64,000 nt of DNA from Thecaphora thlaspeos (taxonomy: Eukaryota; Basidiomycota; Ustilaginomycetes; Urocystidales; Glomosporiaceae), in the NCBI GenBank assembly GCA_900291925.1, contig UWYS01000014.1, positions 186,001 through 250,000 of the forward strand. The letters run 5' to 3'. The translations under genes and the position numbers were made by a program. This document shows, in pieces, positions 1 to 8,386 of the stretch. Each line of letters begins with the position of its first letter. The first letter of the stretch is position 1. The notes under the pieces were generated by a model. That model saw nothing but the letters and a program-made list of their open reading frames with translations. It ran no database searches and had not been told where the DNA came from.

Positions 1-60
1 GTAGGCGGCTTCGTCAACTGGGACGCCGAGGAACTCACCGGCTTCAAGCTAGAGGCGTGA
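1..60 (+). CDS. C-terminal end of an unidentified protein (partial)
   Basis: The first 60 bases read as 19 codons followed by TGA at 58-60 (ending ...TGFKLEA). The frame is open to the window edge and has the GC-rich codon use of the neighbouring genes. It converges on the minus-strand gene that ends at 174, with 113 bases between them. Too little protein is present to assign a family; it could also be a chance open frame. Confidence 0.45.
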   Translation, partial: VGGFVNWDAEELTGFKLEA

Positions 61-173
61 TGCTGCTCCCTCTCGCTAACGTCTACAAGAGAGCAATGAC
101 CGAGCACATAGGAATGACATGGAAAGATTAGCTGCAGCATGTATGTGTTTTCTCTAGAAGGACGCCCTCCGTC

Positions 174-3100
174 CTAACCATTCACCGTACGCCGTCGCTC
201 CGCCGCTCGCAAGATCATCCCCTCCCATAGGTCCATCTGGGCGTTCCAGAATACACATGCATCTGTCTGGCCCTTGATCTCCTGCAGCTCCACCAGCCCT
301 AGCTTCGTGATGCCGGTCCATCCGCTCTTCATCTGTTCGTATCTGGCCTTGCGCAGGTCCACCGTCAGCCGGGCGTTGTCTTGCTGCAGACGAAGGCGCT
401 CCTGCTCTGATTCAGAGATCAAGCACGTGGCAGAGTCGAGGGCGGTCTGGAGGTCTTGAAGCTTGAAAGCTTTGTCGTCGTCGCCGTGGAGAGCACTGGC
501 GTGTGCGCCGCCTTCGGATCCAGAAGCCGTTGCCTGTGCAAGCTGTGATGCCATTGCGGCCAGCTGCCGTTCTAGCTCTGCTATCTCGCGGGCGTGTTGT
601 TCCTCTAGCTCACGCAGCATTGCTCTTTTATCCGAAGATGCCAGAGGTCTCGCTTCGTCCTCCTCTTCCCCTCCGACGGACGCTTGCTGTGGCGGCAACG
701 GTGCTGACGGCGGTGCTCCATCCCGCGTTGGGTCCTGATGTACCAAGGCCGACCTCGCCGTCGCTGCAACGCCCTGGATGAGCACCGCGTCGTCACCCGT
801 CTCGCTCAAATCCTCCGCGAAGCTCTCGTCCATCAGCGTCAGGCTCGACTGGTGCTGCGACAGTCGCTCTGTCGACTTTCCTGGCCGCAGAGTCGCTGCC
901 GAATGGTTGAGCTCGATGCCGAGAAGCGACTCGTGCTGGCTCACCGAGCTTCGAAGATGAAGCATCGTCTCGAGGCCTGCGCTTTCGCGCAGGGTCCGAC
1001 GAGGCCTGTCTTCCGCCGGGCTCCGCTCTGCCCACGGACGAGCTCGTCCCTGGCCTCGTCGATCGGACGGCGCCGAATTTGACAGCTCTTCTAGCTCGTT
1101 GTTCGGCCTCGGCGGAGAGCCGAGGGTGTCTGAAGAGCGTAACAGAGGCGACTCGGCGCCGATAGGGGAAGAAGCCATCGCGCGGAAGTCGAGGCTCTGG
1201 TCGCCGATGTTTTCGAGCGGCGCCTCTTCCTCCGAAGCCCCACTACTCTGCTCGTGTCTGCTTTTGCCATTCCTCGGCCCGTCCCTCGCGACGGCCGAGA
1301 GCGAAATCTGGCTCAGGCTTGGCGTCTGGGTCCCGCGTAAGCCTCTGTGACCGTTGTCACGATGGTTGGCGGCCGGACCGTCGTCGCGTTGCGATTTCTT
1401 CGACCACGTCTCGCCCCGCAGGGTCCCCTCGAGCCCTTCCGCATGCTCCCGCTGGAGCTTGTCGGCGGCCAGCATCGTCTCAACGTCCTTGAGGTTGAGG
1501 TTGGCTTTGCGTGCGACCGCCTGCAGACTCGCCAAGAGGTCGGCATCGATCTCAGCGCTGGAGAGGACCCTACCGTTCGGCTTTCTTTGGGCAGGCGTTC
1601 GTGACTTTGACGTCGGGCCGTCTGATGGAGGGCTACCTCTGGCTGGGAAGGTGACGGCGGTGGCGAACCGTCCACGGCCTTTGGTAGGCGAGACTGGTGG
1701 TGTCGATGTACTATATTGGGCAGCACGCGGCCGGGGCAACGTCTTGGTAGCGGAAGCGGGCGCAGCAGGGCCAGCAGGGCCAGCAGCTGGCGTGAAGGCG
1801 GCAGTCGCCTCGGCGCCCTTGGCCTTGCCGCTGCTTGTCTGCAAGCTTCCCTTGAGGTCGAGCGGATGCGCCAGCACTGCGCTCAGCCGCTTCTTGCCCT
1901 TCATGAGTGCTTGCGGGGTGTCGATCGGCTGGTGAGGAGCCCTTTGACGCATGGCCAGCACGGTCGGGTGAGTGATTGGGTGAGCCTTGAGCACGGAGCT
2001 GGCGATGCCGAGGTTCGGCCTGTCCATCGTCGTAATCGCTGTCATCGAGGTGTTAGAGATGCTGCTGCTGCCGCCGCTGCCTCCGCCGCCATTGATGGAC
2101 GAGAGGTCCGGCTGTGTTGCAGGTGCAGAGGACGTAGCAGTCTGAGAGGCACCCGCGTCGACAACGTTGTCGACCGACGACGGCTGCTCGGGCTTCTCCC
2201 TAAGCTGGCTCGTCGGTGCCAAAAGCGCGGTGGCGATGGGGAGGCTGGACCTCTTGTGACGAACGCTAGTGGCGGCGGAGCTCTTGGCGATCGCCTTCGG
2301 TCCAGAGCCTGCAACCAACGCCGGCGGCGGCCCAGCCTTTGGCATCGCGAGATCGACGTTCTCCTTGTCTTTGCTCGCCTTGACCTCTGTGGCGAGGGCG
2401 CCGCTCGTCGGCGCCGGGGGTCTCGCACGGTCAATCGAAGCACGCCTCGAAAGCGCGCCGTGCGGCTTGCCTAGGTCCACGCTGCTGGGTCGCCTCTGCA
2501 CAGGCATCTTGCGCAGCGAGCCGATGGCGATCGGTACGATATTTCCCACTTGGCTCAAGGTGGCTGGTCTGCCGCCAATGGTGTCTGCGGCGGACACCGC
2601 AGGTGTCAGCTGTGGTGCGCCGTTAGAGGACAGACCGGGTTTCACAGCTGGAAACGCAGTAGCAGGTTTGCGGGGCGAAGGGGTGGTGGTGGCGGTCTCT
2701 GTGGTGCTTTGAGTACGCTTCCGTGGGGCTTGCTGGTCTACCTTGTGGACGATGTTTGAACCGGTACGGGAGCGCGACTTTGGCAGCAAAGTCGCTGTCC
2801 TCGCTGACTGGACGCTGCGCAGGCTGCTGATGGAGCTGCTAGTGTTTAGGGTCCTGCCACTACCACCGCCACCACCATCACTGGCTGCAGCTGTCGCATT
2901 CTGTGCGGCGGCACCGTGTACGTCCCTGAGGCTGTTTGAGCGTGCGATCTTGGAGAGCTTAGCGCCGGGCGATGCAGCGGCTAACTTTGTCGACGATGTC
3001 GATGCCGATGACGACGGGTGACCGCTGAACGTGCCGAAACGTGCTGGAGGTGGGCCTGGCAGCTTGAATCTGAGCGAAGAGAGCTTGGACCTAGTCACGC

Positions 3101-3557
3101 TACTAAACTCGCTGGGGCCCGAGGCGTGGCTAGGAAGCATCGTCACGGTGGACGACGGTACGGCGCTATGGACAGGCTCTGCTGTGCTTGTCTGCACGGA
3201 GCGCTTGCCGAGCGAGCTAGCGGAAGAGGCTGCGATGCCTGTGGTCTTGGATGGGAGCGTAATTGTGGATGTGGGGCGCTTCGATGCTTTGCTGAGGGAG
3301 TCGGTCGGGGTGGCGGGCCAAGCGAGCTTGGAAGGAGGAGCAATCGAGGATGGGGGAACGGCTGGCTTTTGCGCGGTAGTGGCGAGGCTACTGGAGGTGG
3401 GAAGAGACGTGGAAGCGGAGAGACTGTCGGCCGCAGTGTGCTTCGAAGGCTTTGAGGAGGCAAATGCGGACTTGAAGGAGAACTTTGTGGTGGCGGGTAT
3501 GGCGGACTTGACCTTTGCGGTGCGCGAGGGCGAGTGCGGGGCCACGTTGAGGGGCAT
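174..3557 (-). CDS. Large disordered Ser/Ala/Thr-rich protein with C-terminal coiled coil, function unknown
   Basis: Single-exon gene of 1127 aa on the minus strand, starting at ATG 3557 and ending at TAG 174. Residues 1 to about 970 are low-complexity Ser, Ala, Thr, Pro and Lys/Arg-rich sequence with many SP/TP sites, as expected of a phosphorylated disordered region. From about 976 the protein changes character: a charged heptad-like helix (976-1012), a second one (about 1029-1080, LQDLQTALDSATCLISESEQ), then a conserved-looking tail rich in Trp (SGWTGITKLGLVELQEIKG). This layout resembles cytoskeletal or cell-polarity scaffolds, but I recognise no named domain. It is divergently arranged with the WDR5-like gene across about 835 bases. 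A short intron cannot be excluded, though the frame needs none. Confidence 0.8.
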   Translation of the reverse strand: MPLNVAPHSPSRTAKVKSAIPATTKFSFKSAFASSKPSKHTAADSLSASTSLPTSSSLATTAQKPAVPPSSIAPPSKLAWPATPTDSLSKASKRPTSTITLPSKTTGIAASSASSLGKRSVQTSTAEPVHSAVPSSTVTMLPSHASGPSEFSSVTRSKLSSLRFKLPGPPPARFGTFSGHPSSSASTSSTKLAAASPGAKLSKIARSNSLRDVHGAAAQNATAAASDGGGGGSGRTLNTSSSISSLRSVQSARTATLLPKSRSRTGSNIVHKVDQQAPRKRTQSTTETATTTPSPRKPATAFPAVKPGLSSNGAPQLTPAVSAADTIGGRPATLSQVGNIVPIAIGSLRKMPVQRRPSSVDLGKPHGALSRRASIDRARPPAPTSGALATEVKASKDKENVDLAMPKAGPPPALVAGSGPKAIAKSSAATSVRHKRSSLPIATALLAPTSQLREKPEQPSSVDNVVDAGASQTATSSAPATQPDLSSINGGGGSGGSSSISNTSMTAITTMDRPNLGIASSVLKAHPITHPTVLAMRQRAPHQPIDTPQALMKGKKRLSAVLAHPLDLKGSLQTSSGKAKGAEATAAFTPAAGPAGPAAPASATKTLPRPRAAQYSTSTPPVSPTKGRGRFATAVTFPARGSPPSDGPTSKSRTPAQRKPNGRVLSSAEIDADLLASLQAVARKANLNLKDVETMLAADKLQREHAEGLEGTLRGETWSKKSQRDDGPAANHRDNGHRGLRGTQTPSLSQISLSAVARDGPRNGKSRHEQSSGASEEEAPLENIGDQSLDFRAMASSPIGAESPLLRSSDTLGSPPRPNNELEELSNSAPSDRRGQGRARPWAERSPAEDRPRRTLRESAGLETMLHLRSSVSQHESLLGIELNHSAATLRPGKSTERLSQHQSSLTLMDESFAEDLSETGDDAVLIQGVAATARSALVHQDPTRDGAPPSAPLPPQQASVGGEEEDEARPLASSDKRAMLRELEEQHAREIAELERQLAAMASQLAQATASGSEGGAHASALHGDDDKAFKLQDLQTALDSATCLISESEQERLRLQQDNARLTVDLRKARYEQMKSGWTGITKLGLVELQEIKGQTDACVFWNAQMDLWEGMILRAAERRRTVNG

Positions 3558-3682
3558 GGCGGCGATGGAAGCGTGAGAGAGGCTGAGATGCGGGCGAAGA
3601 CGGGCGGCGGCGGCGGCGGCGAACGGGGTGGGTTAGAGAAGGGTCTGTGCTGTCTGTAGTGAGATGCGGTGGTTGCGCTGGG

Positions 3683-3684
<2 letters not shown>

Positions 3685-3720
<36 letters not shown>
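3685..3720. repeat. (GA)18 microsatellite
   Basis: Uninterrupted GA dinucleotide run of 36 bases in the divergent promoter between the 1127-aa gene and the WDR5-like gene. It is followed at about 3825-3870 by short AGGGACG and AGAGGGA repeats. GAGA-type tracts can exclude nucleosomes, but no function is shown here. Confidence 0.9.
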
Positions 3721-3724
<4 letters not shown>

Positions 3725-4042
3725 CGCGTGTCAAGGGGCGACGAAGCCAGGTGGGTTGATCTGGCGGACAAACAGCGGCGAGGCCGGGCGGAGGCCGAGA
3801 GCGGTGGTGGTGGTGGAGAAGGACAAAGGACGAGGGACGAGGGACGAGGGAAGAGGGAAGAGGGAAGAGGGTTGCAAAGTGTTTGTTCCTCCCTTCCTCC
3901 GCGCCTGTGGACAAAGACGAATACAAACCAACACTTAGGTTACTCTGACTACCACTCACTCTGCTTTCACTCTAGCTTTCTCGCGCGGGTCCCTCCCTGC
4001 CTTTGGCGGCTGAGTCGCGCGTCTCGCCGCTTCGTGTCCCAA

Positions 4043-4301
4043 CGCACTGGCCAGTCCAGTCCAGCCCAACCCAGGCAAACGCACTGGCCAGCCCAGCCCA
4101 GCCCAACCCAGGCAAACGCACTGGCCAGTCCAGTCCAGCCCAACCCAGGCAAACGCACTGGCCAGTCCAGTCCAGCCCAACCCAGGCAAACGCACTGGCC
4201 AGTCCAGTCCAGCCCAACCCAGGCAAACGCACTGGCCAGTCCAGTCCAGCCCAACCCAGGCAAACGCACTGGCCAGCTCAGCCCAGCGCAGGCCAACAAA
4301 C
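4043..4301. repeat. 37-bp minisatellite, six full units plus a degenerate seventh
   Basis: Units begin at 4043, 4080, 4117, 4154, 4191, 4228 and 4265, each starting CGCACTGGCCAGTCCAGTCC and ending CCCAGGCAAA. The second unit has CCAGC instead of CCAGT, and the seventh is degenerate. There is no unique spacer between units, so this is a tandem repeat. It ends about 90 bases upstream of the WDR5-like start codon, so it probably lies in the promoter or 5' UTR. Confidence 0.95.
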
Positions 4302-4392
4302 GAAGAACCTCCACCCCCCAACGCCCTTTGTCCTCCGTCGCGCCCTCCTTCTACGCCCATCACCCACCCCCACCCACCTTGCCACGCTCGCC

Positions 4393-5742
4393 ATGGCTGC
4401 CCACCACCCCTCCATCGCCAGCTCCGCCCCTCCCGCCACCGTCGCTTCGCCATCTAGCTCGTCCAACGACAGCCCTCCCATCGCACCGTCACCTCAAACT
4501 CACCCGCCAGACGCGCCCCACTACCATCTCGTATACACCCTGCGAGGCCATCACAAGTCCATCTCATCACTCGCATTCTCCCCAGACGGTCTCGTCCTCG
4601 CCTCCGCTGCCTCCGACAAGCTAGTAAAGCTATGGTCCCTCCAGACCGGCGCCGTGCTCGCCACCCTCGTCGCACCCACGCAGGGCGTCAACGACCTCTC
4701 CTGGTCCAGTGATAGCACCTACCTCGCAGCCGCCAGCGACGACACGTCCCTTACAGTCTGGGACGTCCGCACGCGCAAGCTGGCACGCACCCTCCTCGGA
4801 CACACCAGCTACGTCTTCTGCCTCTCTTACAACCACCAGTCCACCCTCATCGCCAGCGGCAGCTTCGACGAGACCGTGCGCCTCTGGGACGTCAAGCGCG
4901 GCAGGTGCCACCGCACAATCGCAGCCCACTCCGAAGCCGTCAGCGGCGTCCGCTTCAACCGCGAGGGCACCCTCATCGTCTCGTGCAGCTACGACGCCTC
5001 CATCCGCCTCTGGGACGTCGCGACGGGACAGTGCCTAAAGACGCTCGAGCACAAGGACAAGGCTGCCCTTTCGTACGTCTGCTTCTCGCCAAACTCGATG
5101 CAGCTTCTCTCCGCCAGCCTCGACAGCACAGTCAGGCTCTGGGACATCCCAAACAGCAAAATCGTCAAGACCTACACGGGCCACCGAAACCTCAAGTACG
5201 CCGTCAAGGCTGCCTTCACCCAGCCCGTCTGGCGCAAACCACGCCCTGCCATCAGAGCAGAAGCCGCCCAGCGTTCAGCCGCCGCCTCAGCAGCCATGCC
5301 CCGGATCCAGATCGTATGCGGCAGCGAGGACCACAAAGTCTATCTCTGGGACCTTCAGACGAAGCAGGTCGTCCAGGCTCTCGAGGGTCACCAGGACACC
5401 GTCATCGACGTCGCAGTGGGTACTCCCGTTCAGCGCCCGGTCTCGTCTCCTATGCTACACCGGCTCGCCTCGTCCCGCCCCGCTTACCAAGCCCTGTCCC
5501 CGCTCCGTATCGCGTTGCCCGCCCTGCAACCGCACCACAGATCCACCCTTCCGAGCCCATCATTGCCTCTGCATCGCTCGAACACGACTGCTCCATAAGG
5601 GTGAGTCGCCGCTGCTACCGCCCCACACGCGGTCCACCCACCGCCACCTCTTGCCGTGCCATCTTTGTTACTCCTCTCCCTGACAGCCGGCGCCCTCCTC
5701 GCCTCCTCTTGGACGACGCAGGTCTGGCTCGACGAATCGTGA
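4393..5742 (+). CDS. WDR5/Swd3-like WD40 protein (COMPASS H3K4 methyltransferase subunit)
   Basis: Three exons (4393-5415, 5541-5600, 5722-5742; introns 5416-5540 and 5601-5721) give 367 aa. After about 45 disordered residues there are seven WD repeats typical of WDR5: GHHKSISSLAFSPDG, GHTSYVFCLSYN, HSEAVSGVRFN and repeated WD dipeptides (VWDVRT, LWDVKR, LWDVAT, LWDIPN, LWDLQT). Splicing restores the last blade (HPSEPIIASASLEHD...IRVW); the final exon encodes only six residues and the stop. In fungi this family scaffolds the Set1/COMPASS complex in the nucleus. Blade 6 carries an Ala/Arg-rich insertion of about 25 residues (WRKPRPAIRAEAAQ) not present in animal WDR5. The ATG at 4393 is chosen because upstream in-frame codons translate the minisatellite. 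Confidence 0.88.
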
Positions 5743-6072
5743 CGCTACCGTTCCGCACCTGCTTCGCCTGCTCTTTCTCGTCGTTTGCGGCTTTCACCAT
5801 TGTATTTCTACAGCATAAAAGGTATTTGCGATTCCATGCAACAAGCGCTCTTGTGAGCGCTCGTGACAAACAGCCAGACACAGAGCCGACATCATGCCAG
5901 CCTGAAAAGGAGTACGTACAATCGGGCAGCAGCGCGCGAGGGATGGGACGCGTCACCGCTGCAGCTGGGTGGCGGCAGAAGCCGAGGCAGCCGCTGCTGC
6001 TCCTTTGCCGCGGCGAGCTCATTGGCAGGTCTCCTGGCAAGCCTGACCCTCGACGCCACGCCTCACCTAGGC
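5743..6072. other. Convergent intergenic region
   Basis: 330 bases between the ends of the WDR5-like gene (+) and the DUF1295 gene (-). It should hold both 3' ends. I see an AT-richer stretch near 5800-5830 but no gene or recognisable element. Confidence 0.6.
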
Positions 6073-7799
6073 TCACTGCGTCTTCTTGGCGGTCGCCTCG
6101 CTCTTGCCCCACACGTTGGCCTCGACGCGGCGCTTCTCATCGCGGCTGGCAAAGAGGTTGTAGTAGGCGCTCTTGACGAGCGTCTCAAGCGGGAAGAACA
6201 TGCCCACCCTCTTCTGGTAGTCGGCGTAGGCCGGATACTTGCTGGCAGAGACCTTCTCCGAGAAGCCTGTCAGAAGGGAAGGCGGAGTAGTGACATTGGC
6301 AGTCAGCAAGCTAATGACGGTAAGGGACACGGAAGCGAGGCTTGACTTACGGGCCGAGGGATAGAAGAGCAGGTTCATGGCGATGGGCGAGACGACCGCA
6401 TAGGTGAGGAAGTGCTGCCAAGCGGCGTAGTTGAGGTCCCTGGGCAGGAAGGTCAGGGGCACGTAGAGGTACAGGATCCACCTAAGAGTGAGCAGATCAT
6501 CGAGGTGAGGGGGCGGGAAACACGAGCGAAAGGGGATGAGTCGGTTCAGCTCTTTGGCCTCGTCTACATCGAACGGGTCTCCCGAAGCGACAGGGACGCG
6601 GGTTGCCGGGAGTTGTGTCTACTAACCAGGTCGTTTGCTCGCAGCTGCGTCGTGTCATAAATATATATATATATATAACGAGCGGAGGAGAAGAGTTTGG
6701 TTGGTTGAGGTGAAAGGCGGGGGCGAGTCAGGATAAAGATTGCGCGCAGAGCCACGGAATCGCCATGGTCCAGCAAAGCGTCCGGCGAGACTCACGCAAA
6801 GTTGGGGTGCCTGCTCCAGGCCCAGAGACCGCGGGTAACGAAGCCTCGGTCGGCGTCCTCGGGGAGCGAGTAAGGTGCAAAGTCGGAGCGGAGGACGGGC
6901 TTGCGGACGACCTCTTGCGACGTCGTTGCGGTGACCTCGGCGGCCGACGAGGAGCCCTGGATCTGCTTTGTCTGCTTCGAGGCCTCGATCTTTGCGACAG
7001 TGGTGGCCGAGGCGGCGAGGGGCTTGCCCTGGGGATCGAGGCCGCGCTTGTAGTTCTGGTAGTTCCACTGCTGGGCGTCTGCCCTGTACTGGATGGCGAG
7101 ATTGGCGACAAAGATTGCGGCGATGATCCAGTCGCCGAGGCAGAGCTGGTTGAGCGGGCGGGGAACGGGTTCGGTGACGTGCTTGACGGAGGTGGTGGTG
7201 AGGAGGAGGTACTGGGGCATCGCGGTGATGGCGAGGAGAATGTTTTGTGCGATGGCGATGAAGAAGAAGCTAAAGATCGCCCAGACGGGCCTAGACATGG
7301 CGGCGCGAAGGATGGGCCAGCGGTAGTCTTCCTCGCCAGGCTTGAACATGCCGCGGCGGATGGCGTTGTAGGTGAGGCGGATGCACCAGAGGAGCGAGAG
7401 GGCGGACATGAGGGCGAGCCTGGGCTCGACCTTGTCCCAGATGGCCGGGTAGTCTACGCCGCCGAGGAGGGTGAGCTTGGCGGGCTGGTAGGTGAAGTAC
7501 TTGTGGAAGGTGAAGTGGGCCGAGTAGATAAGCGGGAGGAAGGTCCAGAGGCCGTCGACCTGGCTGGCGTTGCCGGTGATTTTCTCCATGACCCATACGT
7601 ATGCGCTGACGATGGCGCAGAAGGCGACGGCCGAGTGCATGGGGTCGGCATTCTGATAGTAGTGCTTGTAGGTGTGGAGGGAGGAGATGGTGGAGCGGTC
7701 AAAAGTGCTGACGAGGTGCGGGAGGAAGGTCTTGAGCGAGGGGATGAGGTGGGTAGCCGGATCGAGGGCCGGATGGGGCCACTGGACGGCGGGAACCAT
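6073..7799 (-). CDS. DUF1295 family integral membrane protein (steroid 5-alpha-reductase-like fold)
   Basis: Four exons on the minus strand (6796-7799, 6627-6644, 6351-6481, 6073-6266) give 448 aa. The hallmark motif of the DUF1295 / steroid 5-alpha-reductase C-terminal family, LWAWSRHPNFACEQ, is completed only by an 18-nt second exon (CEQTT plus split Ala and Trp codons), and the next exon continues WILYLYVPLTFLP. The C-terminal SKYPAYADYQKRVGMFFP is also typical. The N-terminal two thirds contain several hydrophobic helices (AVAFCAIVSAYVWVM, AIFSFFFIAIAQNILLAI, LGDWIIAAIFVANLAI), so an ER-type polytopic membrane protein is expected. The family is thought to use NAD(P)H for reduction, but the fungal substrate is unknown. 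Intron 6267-6350 is 84 nt, a multiple of three without stop codons. Intron 6645-6795 holds a TA/AT run at about 6658-6678. Confidence 0.85.
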
Positions 7800-8386
7800 G
7801 GTGATGCACGGTCAGGCAGCGTCGCAGAGGGATGGTGGTGGTGGGAAGGTGAGAAGCGGGGTCCAGACGAGCTGGTTTGAGTGTCGACGCAAGAGTCGGG
7901 TGCTCGCGCGTGGCCCGAGCAAACAGCTGATCTGACGCCCGACGCGCAGGCGCGCCTCCACATTACGTCAGCTGGCAGGCGTGCCAAGCCAGGCGGGGCG
8001 GGGACGCGCAATTCGAATGGGCCACACCGGCGGGATCGTGGATCGGCCTTGCGATGATCGGGACGCCGTCACGTGGAGGGCAGCGCTGGCGGACGCGTAT
8101 GTAGGCGACGTGTTGCTTTGGCGTTGGTGGACCTTTTTGGCGGCGCGAGAGTTGTTGCGGTGCACCGTGCACCGTGCACCGTGCATGGGACGGAGCGCCG
8201 CCTCCCTTTTCCCCCCCTCTTTCCCCTCTTTCACCTCTTTCCTCCTCTTTCCTCCTCTTTCCACCTCTTTCCCCCTCTTTGCCCCCTCTTTGCCCCCCTC
8301 TTTGCACCCCTCTTTGCCCCCCTCTTTGCCCCCCTCTTTGCCCCCCTCTTTGCCCCAAGGCCATCACAAGCCCGCCACTCCCCACC
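7800..8386. promoter_or_regulatory. Divergent promoter region between DUF1295 gene and kinesin-5
   Basis: 587 bases between start codons at 7799 (-) and 8387 (+). It contains a triplicated CACCGTG core near 8162-8184 and a long pyrimidine-rich tandem tract upstream of the kinesin start. No coding sequence is convincing here; the open frames are low-complexity. Confidence 0.6.
8206..8356. repeat. Pyrimidine-rich tandem repeat (CCTCTTTGCCCCC-type units)
   Basis: The tract begins as CCTCTTTCA/CCTCTTTCC units and from about 8273 settles into about eight units of roughly 12-13 bases, CCCTCTTTGCCCC. It is strongly strand-asymmetric (C/T on the plus strand) and lies immediately 5' of the kinesin-5 start codon, so it probably forms part of the promoter or 5' UTR. 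Confidence 0.85.

Noticed and set aside
4043..4301. CRISPR-like array of 37-bp repeats
   Set aside because: Repeats abut with no spacers and the genome is fungal; it is a minisatellite.
6765..7880. 371-aa plus-strand frame
   Set aside because: Shadow of the first exon of the DUF1295 gene; composition is Gly/Val/Glu/Asp only because of the antisense GC-rich codons.
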